Positions 1-6,725 of a stretch of 14,103 nucleotides of DNA are shown one piece after another (position 1 is the first letter of the stretch; the number at the start of each line of letters is the position of its first letter). Under the pieces are notes generated by a model. The model searched no databases. It was not told the DNA's origin and saw nothing but the letters and a program-made list of their open reading frames with translations. The stretch comes from Pseudomonadota bacterium (GTDB lineage: Bacteria > Pseudomonadota > Alphaproteobacteria > Caulobacterales > Caulobacteraceae), in the NCBI GenBank assembly GCA_023409795.1, contig JAEYQX010000015.1:1-14103 (forward strand), read 5' to 3'. Position numbers and translations under genes: made by a program.

Positions 1-1545
1 ACCGAGCACATCCTGCTGGCCGGCGGGGCGATCCGCGCCGCCGGGGCCGTGCGCGCGCGGGGCGAGAACCGCCGCACCCGCTCGGACTGGATGAAGATCG
101 AGAAGGAACGGGGCATCTCGGTCACCGCGTCGGTCATGACGTTCGAGCATGAAGGCATCATGTTCAACCTGCTCGACACCCCGGGCCACGAGGACTTCTC
201 GGAAGACACCTATCGCACCCTGACCGCCGCCGACTGCGCCATCATGGTGCTGGACGCCGCCAAGGGTATCGAGCCGCAGACCCTGAAGCTGTTCGAGGTC
301 TGCCGCCTGCGCGACATCCCGATCATCACCTTCATCAACAAGCTGGACCGCGAAGCCCAGGACCCGATGGCCCTGCTGGACGAGATTGCCTCGCGGCTGC
401 AGCTTGACCCGGCCCCGATCTGGTGGCCGGCGGGCAGCGGTGGCCGCCTGCGCCGCCTGGTCGAGGTCGGCACCGGCCGCTTCCAGCCCTATGCCAAGAA
501 GGCGGCGGGTTCGGACGAAGACCCCGACCATCCCGACGCCCTGCCCCTGACCGACGCCGCCCGGTACTTCGAGGCGGGCGAGCAGGAAGAAACGGCCGAG
601 GCCCTGGAACTGGTCGAGGCGGGCTATCCGACCTTTGACCACCAGTCCTTCCTGGAAGGCCACATGACGCCGGTCCTGTGGGGCTCGGCGCTGCGCCACT
701 TCGGCATCGAGGACCTGCTGCGCGCCATTGGCGAATGGGCCCCCGCGCCCAAGGTCATGCAGGCCCGCAAGGAGGCCCCGCCCGAGACCCGCAACGCCCC
801 CGAGCCCCAGGCCATCGAGGTCGATCCGGGCCAGGCCGAGGTCACCGGCTTCGTCTTCAAGGTCCAGGCCAACATGGACCCCAACCACCGCGACCGCATC
901 GCCATGTTCCGCATGGCCTCGGGCACCTTCAAGCGCGGCATGAAGCTGAAGGTCCAGAACACCGGCAAGCAGCTCAGCGTCAACGCGCCGATGATGTTCT
1001 TTGCCTCGGACCGTGAGCTGGCCGAGGAAGCCTATGCGGGCGATGTCATCGGCATTCCCAACCACGGCGTCCTGCGTGTCGGCGACAGCCTGTCCGAAAG
1101 CGGCCTGGTGCGCTTCGCCGGCCTGCCCAACTTTGCGCCGGAAATCCTGCAGCGCGTCCGCGTCAAGGACCCGCTCAAGGCCAAGCACCTGAAGAAGGCG
1201 CTGGAAGGTCTGGCCGAGGAAGGCGTGACCCAGCTGTTCCGTCCCGAGCTGGGGGCCGACTTCATCGTCGGGGCCGTGGGCCAGCTGCAGTTCGAGGTCA
1301 TGGCCGACCGCCTGAGCGAGGAATACAACCTCGACGTCATGTTCGAGCCCAGCCCCTATGCCGAGGCCCGCTGGGTCGCCGGCGAAAAGGCCGACCTGGA
1401 CGACTTTGCCGGCAAGTACCGCCCGCAGATGGCCGTCGACATCGACCAGGCCCCGGTCTTCCTGGCCAAGTCCAGCTGGGAAACCGGCTATGTCTCGGAA
1501 CGCTTCCCCAAGATCACCTTCACCAAGACGAAGGAGCGGGGCTAG
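1..1545 (+). CDS. prfC: Peptide chain release factor 3 (RF3), 5'-truncated by window
   Basis: RF3 is a cytoplasmic translational GTPase that removes RF1/RF2 from the ribosome after peptide release. The reading frame is open from base 1. The in-frame GTG at 49 is not the start, because residues encoded by bases 1-48 already match the family. Only about 15 residues including the P-loop are missing. Visible motifs are the switch-I-like RGISVT, the G3 box DTPGHEDFSEDTYRTL, the G4 box NKLD and the G5-like GSAL. Then come the domain II hallmark TGFVFKVQANMDPNHRDR and the C-terminal IVGAVGQLQFEV. The 514 residues seen fit a family length of about 525-530. A proline- and acid-rich stretch just before domain II (around bases 757-835) is longer than in E. 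coli RF3. The gene ends in a strong terminator and seems to be the last of its transcript. Confidence 0.96.
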   Translation, partial: TEHILLAGGAIRAAGAVRARGENRRTRSDWMKIEKERGISVTASVMTFEHEGIMFNLLDTPGHEDFSEDTYRTLTAADCAIMVLDAAKGIEPQTLKLFEVCRLRDIPIITFINKLDREAQDPMALLDEIASRLQLDPAPIWWPAGSGGRLRRLVEVGTGRFQPYAKKAAGSDEDPDHPDALPLTDAARYFEAGEQEETAEALELVEAGYPTFDHQSFLEGHMTPVLWGSALRHFGIEDLLRAIGEWAPAPKVMQARKEAPPETRNAPEPQAIEVDPGQAEVTGFVFKVQANMDPNHRDRIAMFRMASGTFKRGMKLKVQNTGKQLSVNAPMMFFASDRELAEEAYAGDVIGIPNHGVLRVGDSLSESGLVRFAGLPNFAPEILQRVRVKDPLKAKHLKKALEGLAEEGVTQLFRPELGADFIVGAVGQLQFEVMADRLSEEYNLDVMFEPSPYAEARWVAGEKADLDDFAGKYRPQMAVDIDQAPVFLAKSSWETGYVSERFPKITFTKTKERG

Positions 1546-1552
1546 GAGTTGC

Positions 1553-1582
1553 AAGGGGGAGGCTGCTGCCTCCCCCTTTTTT
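1553..1582 (+). terminator. Rho-independent terminator of prfC
   Basis: There is a perfect 11-bp stem (AAGGGGGAGGC at 1553-1563 against GCCTCCCCCTT at 1568-1578) with a TGCT loop, running into six T residues at 1577-1582. It begins 8 nt after the prfC stop codon. It separates prfC from ada, whose ATG is 65 nt further on. Confidence 0.93.
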
Positions 1583-1647
1583 ATGGCGGCATAATAGACG
1601 CCCGAAAATCGGCGGCATTGAGCGGCGACCGGGAGTAGAACGGTCCC

Positions 1648-2709
1648 ATGCTGTTTGACCTGCCCAGTGATGATGTCCTGTATGACGCGCTTGTGGCGCG
1701 CGATGACCGCTATGATGGCCAGGCCTTTGTCTGCGTGGCCTCGACCGGCATTTTCTGTCGCCTGACCTGTCCGGCGCGAAAGCCGCTGCGCCAGAACTGC
1801 CGCTTCTTTGGCACGGTGGGCGAGTGCATGGAGGCGGGCTTTCGGCCCTGCAAGCGCTGCCATCCGGTCGAGGCAGCCGCGGGGTCCGACCCCACGGTAG
1901 CGGCCCTGCTCAGGGCGCTGGACGCCGAGCCGCATCGCCGCTGGTCAGAGCCGGACCTGGTGCGGATGGGCCATGACCTGTCCACCGTGCGCCGGGCGTT
2001 CAAGCGGCATTTCGGCATGACCTTCCTGGAAATGGCCCGCCAGCGCCGCATCCGCGAAGGCTTTGAAACCCTGCAGGTCGGAGGCTCGGTCATGAGCGCC
2101 CAGCTGGATGCCAGTTTTGAATCCCCCAGCGCCTTTCGCACCGCCTTTGCCCGGCTGGTGGGCTGTGCCCCCGGCGAGCTGAAGACGGATGCCCTGATGC
2201 GGGCCACCTGGATCCCCACGCCCCTGGGCGACATGATCGCAGTGTCCAGCGCCACCCGCCTGCACCTGCTGGAGTTCGTGGACCGCAAGGGCCTGCCGGC
2301 CGAGTTGAAGAAGCTGCTGGCGGCCACGCCGGGGGGCCTGGGCATCGGTCGCTTTGGCCCGGCTGAACAGGCGGCGGCCGAGCTGGACGACTATTTCGCC
2401 GCCCGCTCGGCCCGGTTCGAGACGCCCCTCGCCTTCCACGGCAGCGATTTCTACCAAAGGGTCTGGCGGGCCCTGCAGACCATCCCGCCGGGCGAGACCC
2501 GCTCCTATGGCGAGATTGCGCGCCAGATCGGCCAGCCGACCGCCGTGCGCGCCGTGGCCCGGGCCAATGGCTGCAACCAGATCGCCCTGATGATCCCCTG
2601 CCACCGGGTGATCGGGGCCGATGGCTCCCTTACCGGCTATGCGGGCGGGCTGTGGCGCAAGCAGAGGCTGATTGAGATCGAGCGCGCGCTGAAGGCCAGG
2701 GCCGCCTAG
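1648..2709 (+). CDS. ada: Ada: bifunctional DNA-alkylation repair methyltransferase / transcriptional activator
   Basis: Ada repairs methylphosphotriesters (N-terminal domain) and O6-methylguanine/O4-methylthymine (C-terminal domain) by irreversible transfer to cysteine. Once methylated it activates the adaptive response. The 353-residue protein has the full E. coli-type layout. An N-terminal zinc domain carries Cys37, Cys41, Cys68 and Cys71 (FCRLTCPAR ... FRPCKRC); Cys37 is the expected phosphotriester acceptor. An AraC-type helix-turn-helix region follows at about residues 85-180. The MGMT domain has the acceptor motif PCHRV with Cys318. The start is ATG at 1648 with a purine-rich GGGAG about 12 nt upstream. 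I could not identify a convincing Ada box, so autoregulation is inferred from the family only. The stop codon shares bases with the stop of the convergent membrane-protein gene. Confidence 0.95.
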   Translation: MLFDLPSDDVLYDALVARDDRYDGQAFVCVASTGIFCRLTCPARKPLRQNCRFFGTVGECMEAGFRPCKRCHPVEAAAGSDPTVAALLRALDAEPHRRWSEPDLVRMGHDLSTVRRAFKRHFGMTFLEMARQRRIREGFETLQVGGSVMSAQLDASFESPSAFRTAFARLVGCAPGELKTDALMRATWIPTPLGDMIAVSSATRLHLLEFVDRKGLPAELKKLLAATPGGLGIGRFGPAEQAAAELDDYFAARSARFETPLAFHGSDFYQRVWRALQTIPPGETRSYGEIARQIGQPTAVRAVARANGCNQIALMIPCHRVIGADGSLTGYAGGLWRKQRLIEIERALKARAA

Positions 2710-3317
2710 GGCCGGGGCCGGCTCCACCACCCCTGGAAGCCCGGCAGGAAGAACTGGACCAGAGGCCCGATCAGCAGGGCAAAGGCCACCGTGCCCACCC
2801 CGACCACGCCGCCCAGCAGCCAGCCGGACGCCAGCACCAGCACCTCGACCAGCATCCGCGACACCCGGATCGACCAGCCGAACCTCTGGTTCAGGCCGAT
2901 CATCAGCCCGTCGCGCGGCCCGGTGCCCATGCCTGCGCCAATATAGGCCGCCGTCCCCAGGCCACAGAGCACCAGTCCGACCGACAGGGCCCCGACGCGC
3001 ACCGCCAGGTCCTCAAGCCCGGGCAACAGCCAAAGGAACAGGTCCATCGACAGGCCGATCACCAGGATGTTGCAGATCGTGCCGATGCCCGGCCTTTGCC
3101 GCAGCGGGATCCACAACAGCATGACCACGACGCCCGACAGGATGCTGATGACACCCAGGCTCAGCCCCGTGCGCTGCGACAGGCCCTGGTGAAACACATT
3201 CCACGGGTCCAGCCCCAGATGAGCATGAACCATCAGCGCCGCCCCCAGGCCAAAGGTGCACAGGCCGCCAATCAGCTGCAGAAATCTGAAACCCCACATC
3301 TGCCTGTCATGCCCCAT
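2706..3317 (-). CDS. YczE/YyaS/YitT-type integral membrane protein
   Basis: This is a polytopic inner-membrane protein of the YczE-like family, whose transported substrate, if any, is unknown. From the chosen start it has 203 residues with about five hydrophobic segments. Family-like signatures are the first-helix block RFLQLIGGL..FGLGAAL, then AHLGLDPWNV, and later GAGMGTGPRDGLM, where small residues and DPW/GPRDG loops recur at the start of each half. The start is uncertain. The frame stays open to an ATG at 3440 that has AAGGG six bases upstream, but residues before the first helix contain ATA, AGG, AGA, TCA and GGA codons unlike this genome. Family members begin only a few residues before RFL. 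ATGs at 3317 or 3299 are therefore preferred, and 3341 is also possible. It converges on ada and is divergent from the small exported-protein gene. Confidence 0.8.
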   Translation of the reverse strand: MGHDRQMWGFRFLQLIGGLCTFGLGAALMVHAHLGLDPWNVFHQGLSQRTGLSLGVISILSGVVVMLLWIPLRQRPGIGTICNILVIGLSMDLFLWLLPGLEDLAVRVGALSVGLVLCGLGTAAYIGAGMGTGPRDGLMIGLNQRFGWSIRVSRMLVEVLVLASGWLLGGVVGVGTVAFALLIGPLVQFFLPGFQGWWSRPRP

Positions 3318-3514
3318 CCGGCTCGCGGCTGACAGGGCCATTTTCAGTCCCGCCCCACCCCGCGTCGATGCCGCGCCAAAAAGGCTGGAACCGATGCCGT
3401 CAAACGCCCCGGATGCCCACCTGCGGGCTATCTGAGGCATTAAATGCCCTTTTCAGTTGCACTCTGGCGTGGTTCTGTGGAGCTCGCTTGTTCCGAGACG
3501 TCGGGAGCCTATGG

Positions 3515-3856
3515 ATGGTCTTAGCTGCGATTGCCGCTGCCCTGGCAGTCTGGGCCATGCCCCAGACCCAGACGGCGCTCGCCTATGACGAAGCCTTGCG
3601 GTGCGCCGGCCTGACCCAGGCGGCGTCCGAGCTTGAAGGCGGAGAAACCCGCTATGGCCGCAGCCTGGCGGATGCGGCGCTCTACTGGACCCTGTTTGCC
3701 ATGCAGAGCGCCCAGGCCGATGGGCGCTCGCCGACCCAGGCCGAGGCCGACCAGGTGCGCGCCCGCCTGGCCTCTGTCCGACGCCTGACACGGGGCGACA
3801 GCAACGCCCGCAAACAGCTGCAGCAGTGCCGCCAGAAAACCCCGCAGATGGGCTGA
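3515..3856 (+). CDS. Small exported protein of unknown function
   Basis: I do not recognise this family. The ATG at 3515 has a good ribosome site (GGGAG at 3503-3507, 7 nt away) and encodes 113 residues. The first 23 form a short signal peptide: a hydrophobic AAIAAALAVWA core ending in ALA before Tyr24. The frame is open further upstream to 3368, but that part is not signal-like and overlaps the divergent gene. The mature part is short, helical and hydrophilic (residues 36-104), with exactly two cysteines, Cys30 and Cys105, near its ends. This suggests one disulfide joining the termini in the periplasm. A C(UUCG)G-capped hairpin follows the stop. Coding-type third-position GC supports it being a real gene. 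Confidence 0.75.
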   Translation: MVLAAIAAALAVWAMPQTQTALAYDEALRCAGLTQAASELEGGETRYGRSLADAALYWTLFAMQSAQADGRSPTQAEADQVRARLASVRRLTRGDSNARKQLQQCRQKTPQMG

Positions 3857-3857
3857 A

Positions 3858-3877
3858 GCCGGCCCTTCGGGGCGGCC
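3858..3877 (+). terminator. Possible terminator hairpin with UUCG tetraloop
   Basis: GCC-G-GCCC, TTCG, GGGC-GGC forms a 7-bp GC stem with one bulged G (3861) and an extra-stable UUCG loop. It starts directly after the stop of the small exported protein gene. There is no T-run, only an AT-rich stretch (AATCAAAAATC) downstream, so termination efficiency is doubtful. Confidence 0.45.
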
Positions 3878-3943
3878 AATCAAAAATCTTCGATATGGTT
3901 AAGTTGAACCGCGAAGTCGGCTCCGAGTTTGCTTAGGCAAGAT

Positions 3944-3973
3944 CGGGATGCCGCTGGCGATCCCGAACCGGGA
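3944..3973 (+). promoter_or_regulatory. Leader with two mutually exclusive hairpins before the 416-residue protein gene
   Basis: Hairpin 1 pairs CGGGATGCC (3944-3952) with GGC-G-ATCCCG (3956-3965), with a GCT loop and one bulged G. Hairpin 2 pairs TCCCG (3961-3965) with CGGGA (3969-3973), with loop AAC. Both use 3961-3965, so only one can form at a time. The ribosome site AAGGA (3978-3982) lies 5 nt downstream of hairpin 2 and the ATG is at 3989. The pairing is seen directly; a regulatory role (or a DNA-binding site) is inference. Confidence 0.45.
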
Positions 3974-3988
3974 CGGCAAGGACGCGGT

Positions 3989-5239
3989 ATGTTCGAATTT
4001 GGACGAGATCTTCGTCGCCTTTTTGAAAAGGCTAGGGACAGCGAGGATCTGGGCTGGCTGGAGCTGATCGGCGTCAGCCTGCTGGAAACCGAGGCCCGGC
4101 AACAGTCGGTCGAGGCGGGCCGCGTATCCTGCGCCCACCCCTTCGAGATGAGCATTCGCGCCAGCCTGCTGTGGCGCGAGCACGCCCGCCGCAGTGGCTC
4201 GGCCAGCAGCCTGGCCAAGGCCGAGGCCGAGGCCCGCGCCGCAACCCGCCATGCCCACAATGACGAGCAGTCCCAGCGTGCCGTTATCGAATTGGCACAG
4301 GCGGGCCTCCTGGCCTTTGACCTGAGCGGCGGTCCCGAGCGACTGGCCGCAGCCCAGGCCCTGGTAGCCGCCCTGCCGACGCCGCGACGCCAGGCCTCCA
4401 TCCTGGCCCGCGAGGCCTTCCGCGGCCGCCTGGAGGCCCGCCAGGCGATCCTGGACGGGACGCCCCAGGCCCTGGTCGAGGCCTGTGACGGGCTGGAACG
4501 CATCGTCCAGTCGCTACGGGGCCAGCAAGGCCTGGCCGAGACGGAACTGCGGCTGGAACAGGCCAGCCTCAGCCTGGAGACCGGGCTGAGCACGCGAGAC
4601 CTGGCCCGGCTTGACCAGGCGGGCCGCAATCTGCGCAGCCTGGTCGAGGACTCGCCCGCTGACCAGCGCCCGGTGACCCGCGCCCGCGCCCTGGCCCTGT
4701 GCGGCCTGGGCATGATCGCCCTGTCCAGCATTGCCCATGACGACGCCGCCCGCCACCAGGGCCAGACCCTGTTCGATGCGGCGGCGGACCAGTTCACCCT
4801 CGACCACAGCCCCCTCGACTGGGCCGCGATCCAGCTGATGCGTGCCGACGGCGAGAGCCTGCCCCTGGTCACCCTGGTCCAGGTCGAGGCCCTGACCGAG
4901 GACGGCGGGCTGATCCTGGGGGCCGAAGCCCACGAACGCCGCCTGGCTCATGAAATCCACCAGGCCGACGTGGCCGGCGACCTGTCGACCCTCAGCGCCA
5001 TCGAAAGCCGCGTCAAACGGCGCCTGCGTCATCCGCCGGTGACGGCCACGCCGCTGGACTGGGTGGCTGACCAGATCGGCCTGGCCTCCATCGCCCTGGC
5101 CCGCGCCCGCTGGACGGGCGAGGCGGTCAAGGATATTGGCCTGATGCTGATCGAGGCGGCGGCGACGGCGCGCGAGCTGGGTGCCACCAGCCTGGCCGAG
5201 CGCGCACGGGGCCTGATGCCCCATCCCCAGCCCGTCTAG
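3989..5239 (+). CDS. Uncharacterised 416-residue helical protein, TPR-like
   Basis: I cannot assign a function. The ATG at 3989 is chosen over the upstream ATG at 3929 because AAGGA sits 6 nt before it and because the protein then begins with a plausible MFEFGRDLRRLFEKA helix. It has no signal peptide or membrane segment, so it is probably cytoplasmic. It is almost entirely predicted amphipathic helix, rich in Ala, Leu, Arg and Glu. Two stretches, SPLDWAAIQLMRA (274-286) and TPLDWVADQIGLASIALA (354-371), resemble the PLDWA..Q..LG.AL pattern seen in alphaproteobacterial tetratricopeptide repeats. A degenerate helical-solenoid scaffold is therefore the best guess. No catalytic motif is seen. 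It lies 89 nt upstream of grxD in the same direction. Confidence 0.8.
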   Translation: MFEFGRDLRRLFEKARDSEDLGWLELIGVSLLETEARQQSVEAGRVSCAHPFEMSIRASLLWREHARRSGSASSLAKAEAEARAATRHAHNDEQSQRAVIELAQAGLLAFDLSGGPERLAAAQALVAALPTPRRQASILAREAFRGRLEARQAILDGTPQALVEACDGLERIVQSLRGQQGLAETELRLEQASLSLETGLSTRDLARLDQAGRNLRSLVEDSPADQRPVTRARALALCGLGMIALSSIAHDDAARHQGQTLFDAAADQFTLDHSPLDWAAIQLMRADGESLPLVTLVQVEALTEDGGLILGAEAHERRLAHEIHQADVAGDLSTLSAIESRVKRRLRHPPVTATPLDWVADQIGLASIALARARWTGEAVKDIGLMLIEAAATARELGATSLAERARGLMPHPQPV

Positions 5240-5274
5240 AACCCGCTCGCAGGGCGCAATCGGGCGAGGTGGCC

Positions 5275-5303
5275 TTGACCCCGCCCCATTGGGTGCCTAG
5301 CTG
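5275..5303 (+). promoter_or_regulatory. Weak candidate promoter for grxD
   Basis: TTGACC at 5275-5280 is a good -35 match (5 of 6). A 17-nt spacer leads to TAGCTG at 5298-5303, a poor -10 with only the TA start conserved. It lies 25 nt before the grxD start. It is a suggestion from spacing and the -35 only. Confidence 0.3.
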
Positions 5304-5328
5304 ACGGGCTTCTCGGAAAGGCTTTATT

Positions 5329-5679
5329 GTGACCGATCAAACGACTGCTGACCCCGTCCACGCCTTTATCGCCCAGGCTGTCCAGGACCATGATGTGGTG
5401 CTGTTCATGAAGGGCACGCCGGATTCTCCGCGCTGCGGCTTCTCGTCCCTGGCGGTCCAGATCCTGGACCACGTGGGCGCGGCCTTCGTCGGCGTTGATG
5501 TCCTGCAGGACGAAGCCCTGCGCGAAGGCATCAAGAGCTTCACCGACTGGCCGACCATTCCCCAGCTCTATGTGAAGGGTGAGTTCGTCGGCGGCTCGGA
5601 CATCGTGCGCGAAATGTTCCAGTCGGGCGAGCTCCAGGCCCTGATGGCCGAAAAGGGCATCGCCCTGGGCGAGGCTTGA
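5329..5679 (+). CDS. grxD: Monothiol glutaredoxin, CGFS type (Grx4/GrxD)
   Basis: Monothiol CGFS glutaredoxins bind a [2Fe-2S] cluster with glutathione and deliver it in iron-sulfur protein assembly, usually partnered with BolA. The 116-residue protein shows the family order: FMKGTPDSPRCGFSS with the cluster-binding Cys36-Gly-Phe-Ser39, the cis-proline region WPTIPQLYVKGEFVGG, and GGSDIV near the glutathione site. Its length is typical of single-domain members. The start is GTG at 5329 with GGAAAGG ending 7 nt upstream. No bolA is adjacent in this window, although the two are often neighbours in alphaproteobacteria. The thioesterase gene follows after 3 nt, so the two are probably co-transcribed. 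Confidence 0.96.
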   Translation: MTDQTTADPVHAFIAQAVQDHDVVLFMKGTPDSPRCGFSSLAVQILDHVGAAFVGVDVLQDEALREGIKSFTDWPTIPQLYVKGEFVGGSDIVREMFQSGELQALMAEKGIALGEA

Positions 5680-5682
5680 TCC

Positions 5683-6108
5683 GTGGCTCGGGCCCAGCTT
5701 CAGCCGCGCGCCGATCGCGAGGTCTTTGTCGTGCCCCTGGAGGTGCGGCCCGAACACATTGACGAGAACAACCACGTCAACAACGTCGTCTATGTGGGCT
5801 GGCTGCAGGATGTCGGCACGGCCCACTGGAATGCCCGCTTTGACGAGGCGACCCGCGCCAGGTGGTCCTGGGTCGCCCTGCGTCACGAGATCGACTACCT
5901 GCGCGGCATCACCCCCGGGGCGACCGGCATCATCGCCCGCACCTGGGTCGGCGATCCGCAGGGCCCGCGCTTCAACCGCTATGTGCGAATCGAGGACGCC
6001 GAGGGCCGCCTGTGCGCCCAGGGCGTCTCCGAGTGGTGCCTGGTCGAGACGGGATCACTCAGGCCCAGCCGTATCCCGGCGGACATGCTGATCCCCTTCT
6101 CGGCCTGA
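5683..6108 (+). CDS. Acyl-CoA thioesterase, hotdog-fold 4HBT family
   Basis: This is a probable cytoplasmic acyl-CoA thioester hydrolase of the 4-hydroxybenzoyl-CoA thioesterase/YbgC-like group; the physiological substrate cannot be told from sequence. The 141-residue length is typical. The active-site region is RPEHIDENNHVNNVVYVGWLQDV (residues 22-44, core HIDENNHVNNVVY), matching the family pattern of an acidic residue (Asp27) before a HVNN helix. The GTG start at 5683 is 3 nt after the grxD stop, with GAGG inside the end of grxD serving as ribosome site, which points to translational coupling. The stop is only 7 nt from the stop of the convergent lipoprotein gene. Confidence 0.88.
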   Translation: MARAQLQPRADREVFVVPLEVRPEHIDENNHVNNVVYVGWLQDVGTAHWNARFDEATRARWSWVALRHEIDYLRGITPGATGIIARTWVGDPQGPRFNRYVRIEDAEGRLCAQGVSEWCLVETGSLRPSRIPADMLIPFSA

Positions 6109-6115
6109 CCGATCC

Positions 6116-6502
6116 CTAGAGCGTCAGCGGGTTGAGGACCTGCGCGACCTGGCCCGGCTTCAGGCCCAGTTCCTCATAGGTCCAGCTCAGGCTCACGCCC
6201 TCGGCCACGATGGCGCGGCACAGGTCCGGTTCGCGCCGAACCAGGCTGATCTGCGCCGGATCGCCGTCGACGATCTGGACCTCGAAGCTCGACACCTGGG
6301 TGCAGCCGTTGGAGCCGACGCGCACGGTCAGCTGCCGGCCGTCCATCGCGACCTGGCTCAGGGGCTCAAGCTTGGTCGAGGCTGCCGACAGGCTCTCGCC
6401 CCCGGTCACCGTGATCCGCTCGCCGCCCTCGTTCGAATAGATGACACAGCCGCCCAGCAGGGGCAGCAGCACCAGGCTCGCCAGAGCCGCCATCGGGCGC
6501 AT
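6116..6502 (-). CDS. Lipoprotein with two-cysteine domain, paralogue A
   Basis: This is a probable lipoprotein of unknown function, 128 residues. The start at 6502 is supported by GAGG 7 nt upstream and by an immediate type II signal peptide: MRPMAAL, a hydrophobic core, and lipobox LGGC with Cys19. A longer open frame upstream (to 6688) reads through a Cys/His/Pro-rich out-of-frame translation of the 42-codon gene and is rejected. The mature domain carries RVGSNGCT (Cys67), EPDLC (Cys95), SLSWTYEELGLKPG and NP. The same pattern with near-identical spacing occurs in the gene at 6726-7103, making them paralogues. The two cysteines probably form a periplasmic disulfide. The ATG overlaps the TGA of the upstream 42-codon gene (TGATG), so translation is likely coupled. 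Confidence 0.85.
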   Translation of the reverse strand: MRPMAALASLVLLPLLGGCVIYSNEGGERITVTGGESLSAASTKLEPLSQVAMDGRQLTVRVGSNGCTQVSSFEVQIVDGDPAQISLVRREPDLCRAIVAEGVSLSWTYEELGLKPGQVAQVLNPLTL

Positions 6503-6630
6503 CAGTTGGCCTCGGCCGGGGTCGTGTGGACCACGCGCGTCGTCGGGCGGTCGGTCGAGATGATGATGCAGCCGGCCAGCAGCGGCGCAGCAACGGCAGT
6601 AATGGCAAGGGCGGTCAGAAGGCGACGCAT
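6502..6630 (-). CDS. Very small lipoprotein (42 residues)
   Basis: The reading frame from ATG at 6630 encodes 42 residues: MRRLLTALAITAVAAPLLAG followed by lipobox Cys21, then a mature tail of 22 residues (CIIISTDRPTTRVVHTTPAE..). The signal sequence is textbook: two arginines, a hydrophobic core and LLAGC. The TGA stop overlaps the start of the next lipoprotein gene by one base, a strong sign of a real, coupled gene. Its ribosome site is weak (AAAGG about 10 nt upstream). The lipobox region PLLAGCIIIS resembles PLLGGCVIYS of the next gene. It could thus be a shortened duplicate, an entericidin-like small lipoprotein, or a leader that tunes translation of its neighbour. Function unknown. Confidence 0.72.
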   Translation of the reverse strand: MRRLLTALAITAVAAPLLAGCIIISTDRPTTRVVHTTPAEAN

Positions 6631-6725
6631 GGCAGGGGACCTTTCGGGCTGTTTGATGCCCGTCTGATGCCAGCCCCGCTGGCGGCAATCACGTTAATAA
6701 ACGGAAAGCCTTGCCGGGCGGCGCC

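Noticed and set aside
49..51. GTG as the start of prfC
   Set aside because: The 16 codons before it (from base 1) are in frame and match RF3 (TEHILLAGGAIRAAGAV), so the gene simply enters from outside the window.
1583..1647. Search for an Ada box or promoter in front of ada
   Set aside because: No element close to the enterobacterial Ada box and no clear -35/-10 pair was found in the 65 nt before the start.
1945..2730. Minus-strand open frame opposite ada
   Set aside because: Ada is unambiguous on the plus strand, and the reverse translation is Gly/Gln/Ala-rich without any family features.
3880..4872. 330-codon minus-strand open frame opposite the helical protein gene
   Set aside because: Its translation is a Ser/Arg/Ala-rich shadow; the plus strand has the good ribosome site, matching codon bias and TPR-like motifs.
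5249..5271. CTCGC/GCGAG inverted repeat after the 416-residue protein gene, considered as terminator
   Set aside because: It has only a 5-bp stem with a long 13-nt loop and no T-run.
6669..6683. GCCAGC-CCC-GCTGGC hairpin in the gap between lipoprotein genes, considered as terminator
   Set aside because: The 6-bp stem is perfect but no T-tract follows on either strand, so termination cannot be supported.
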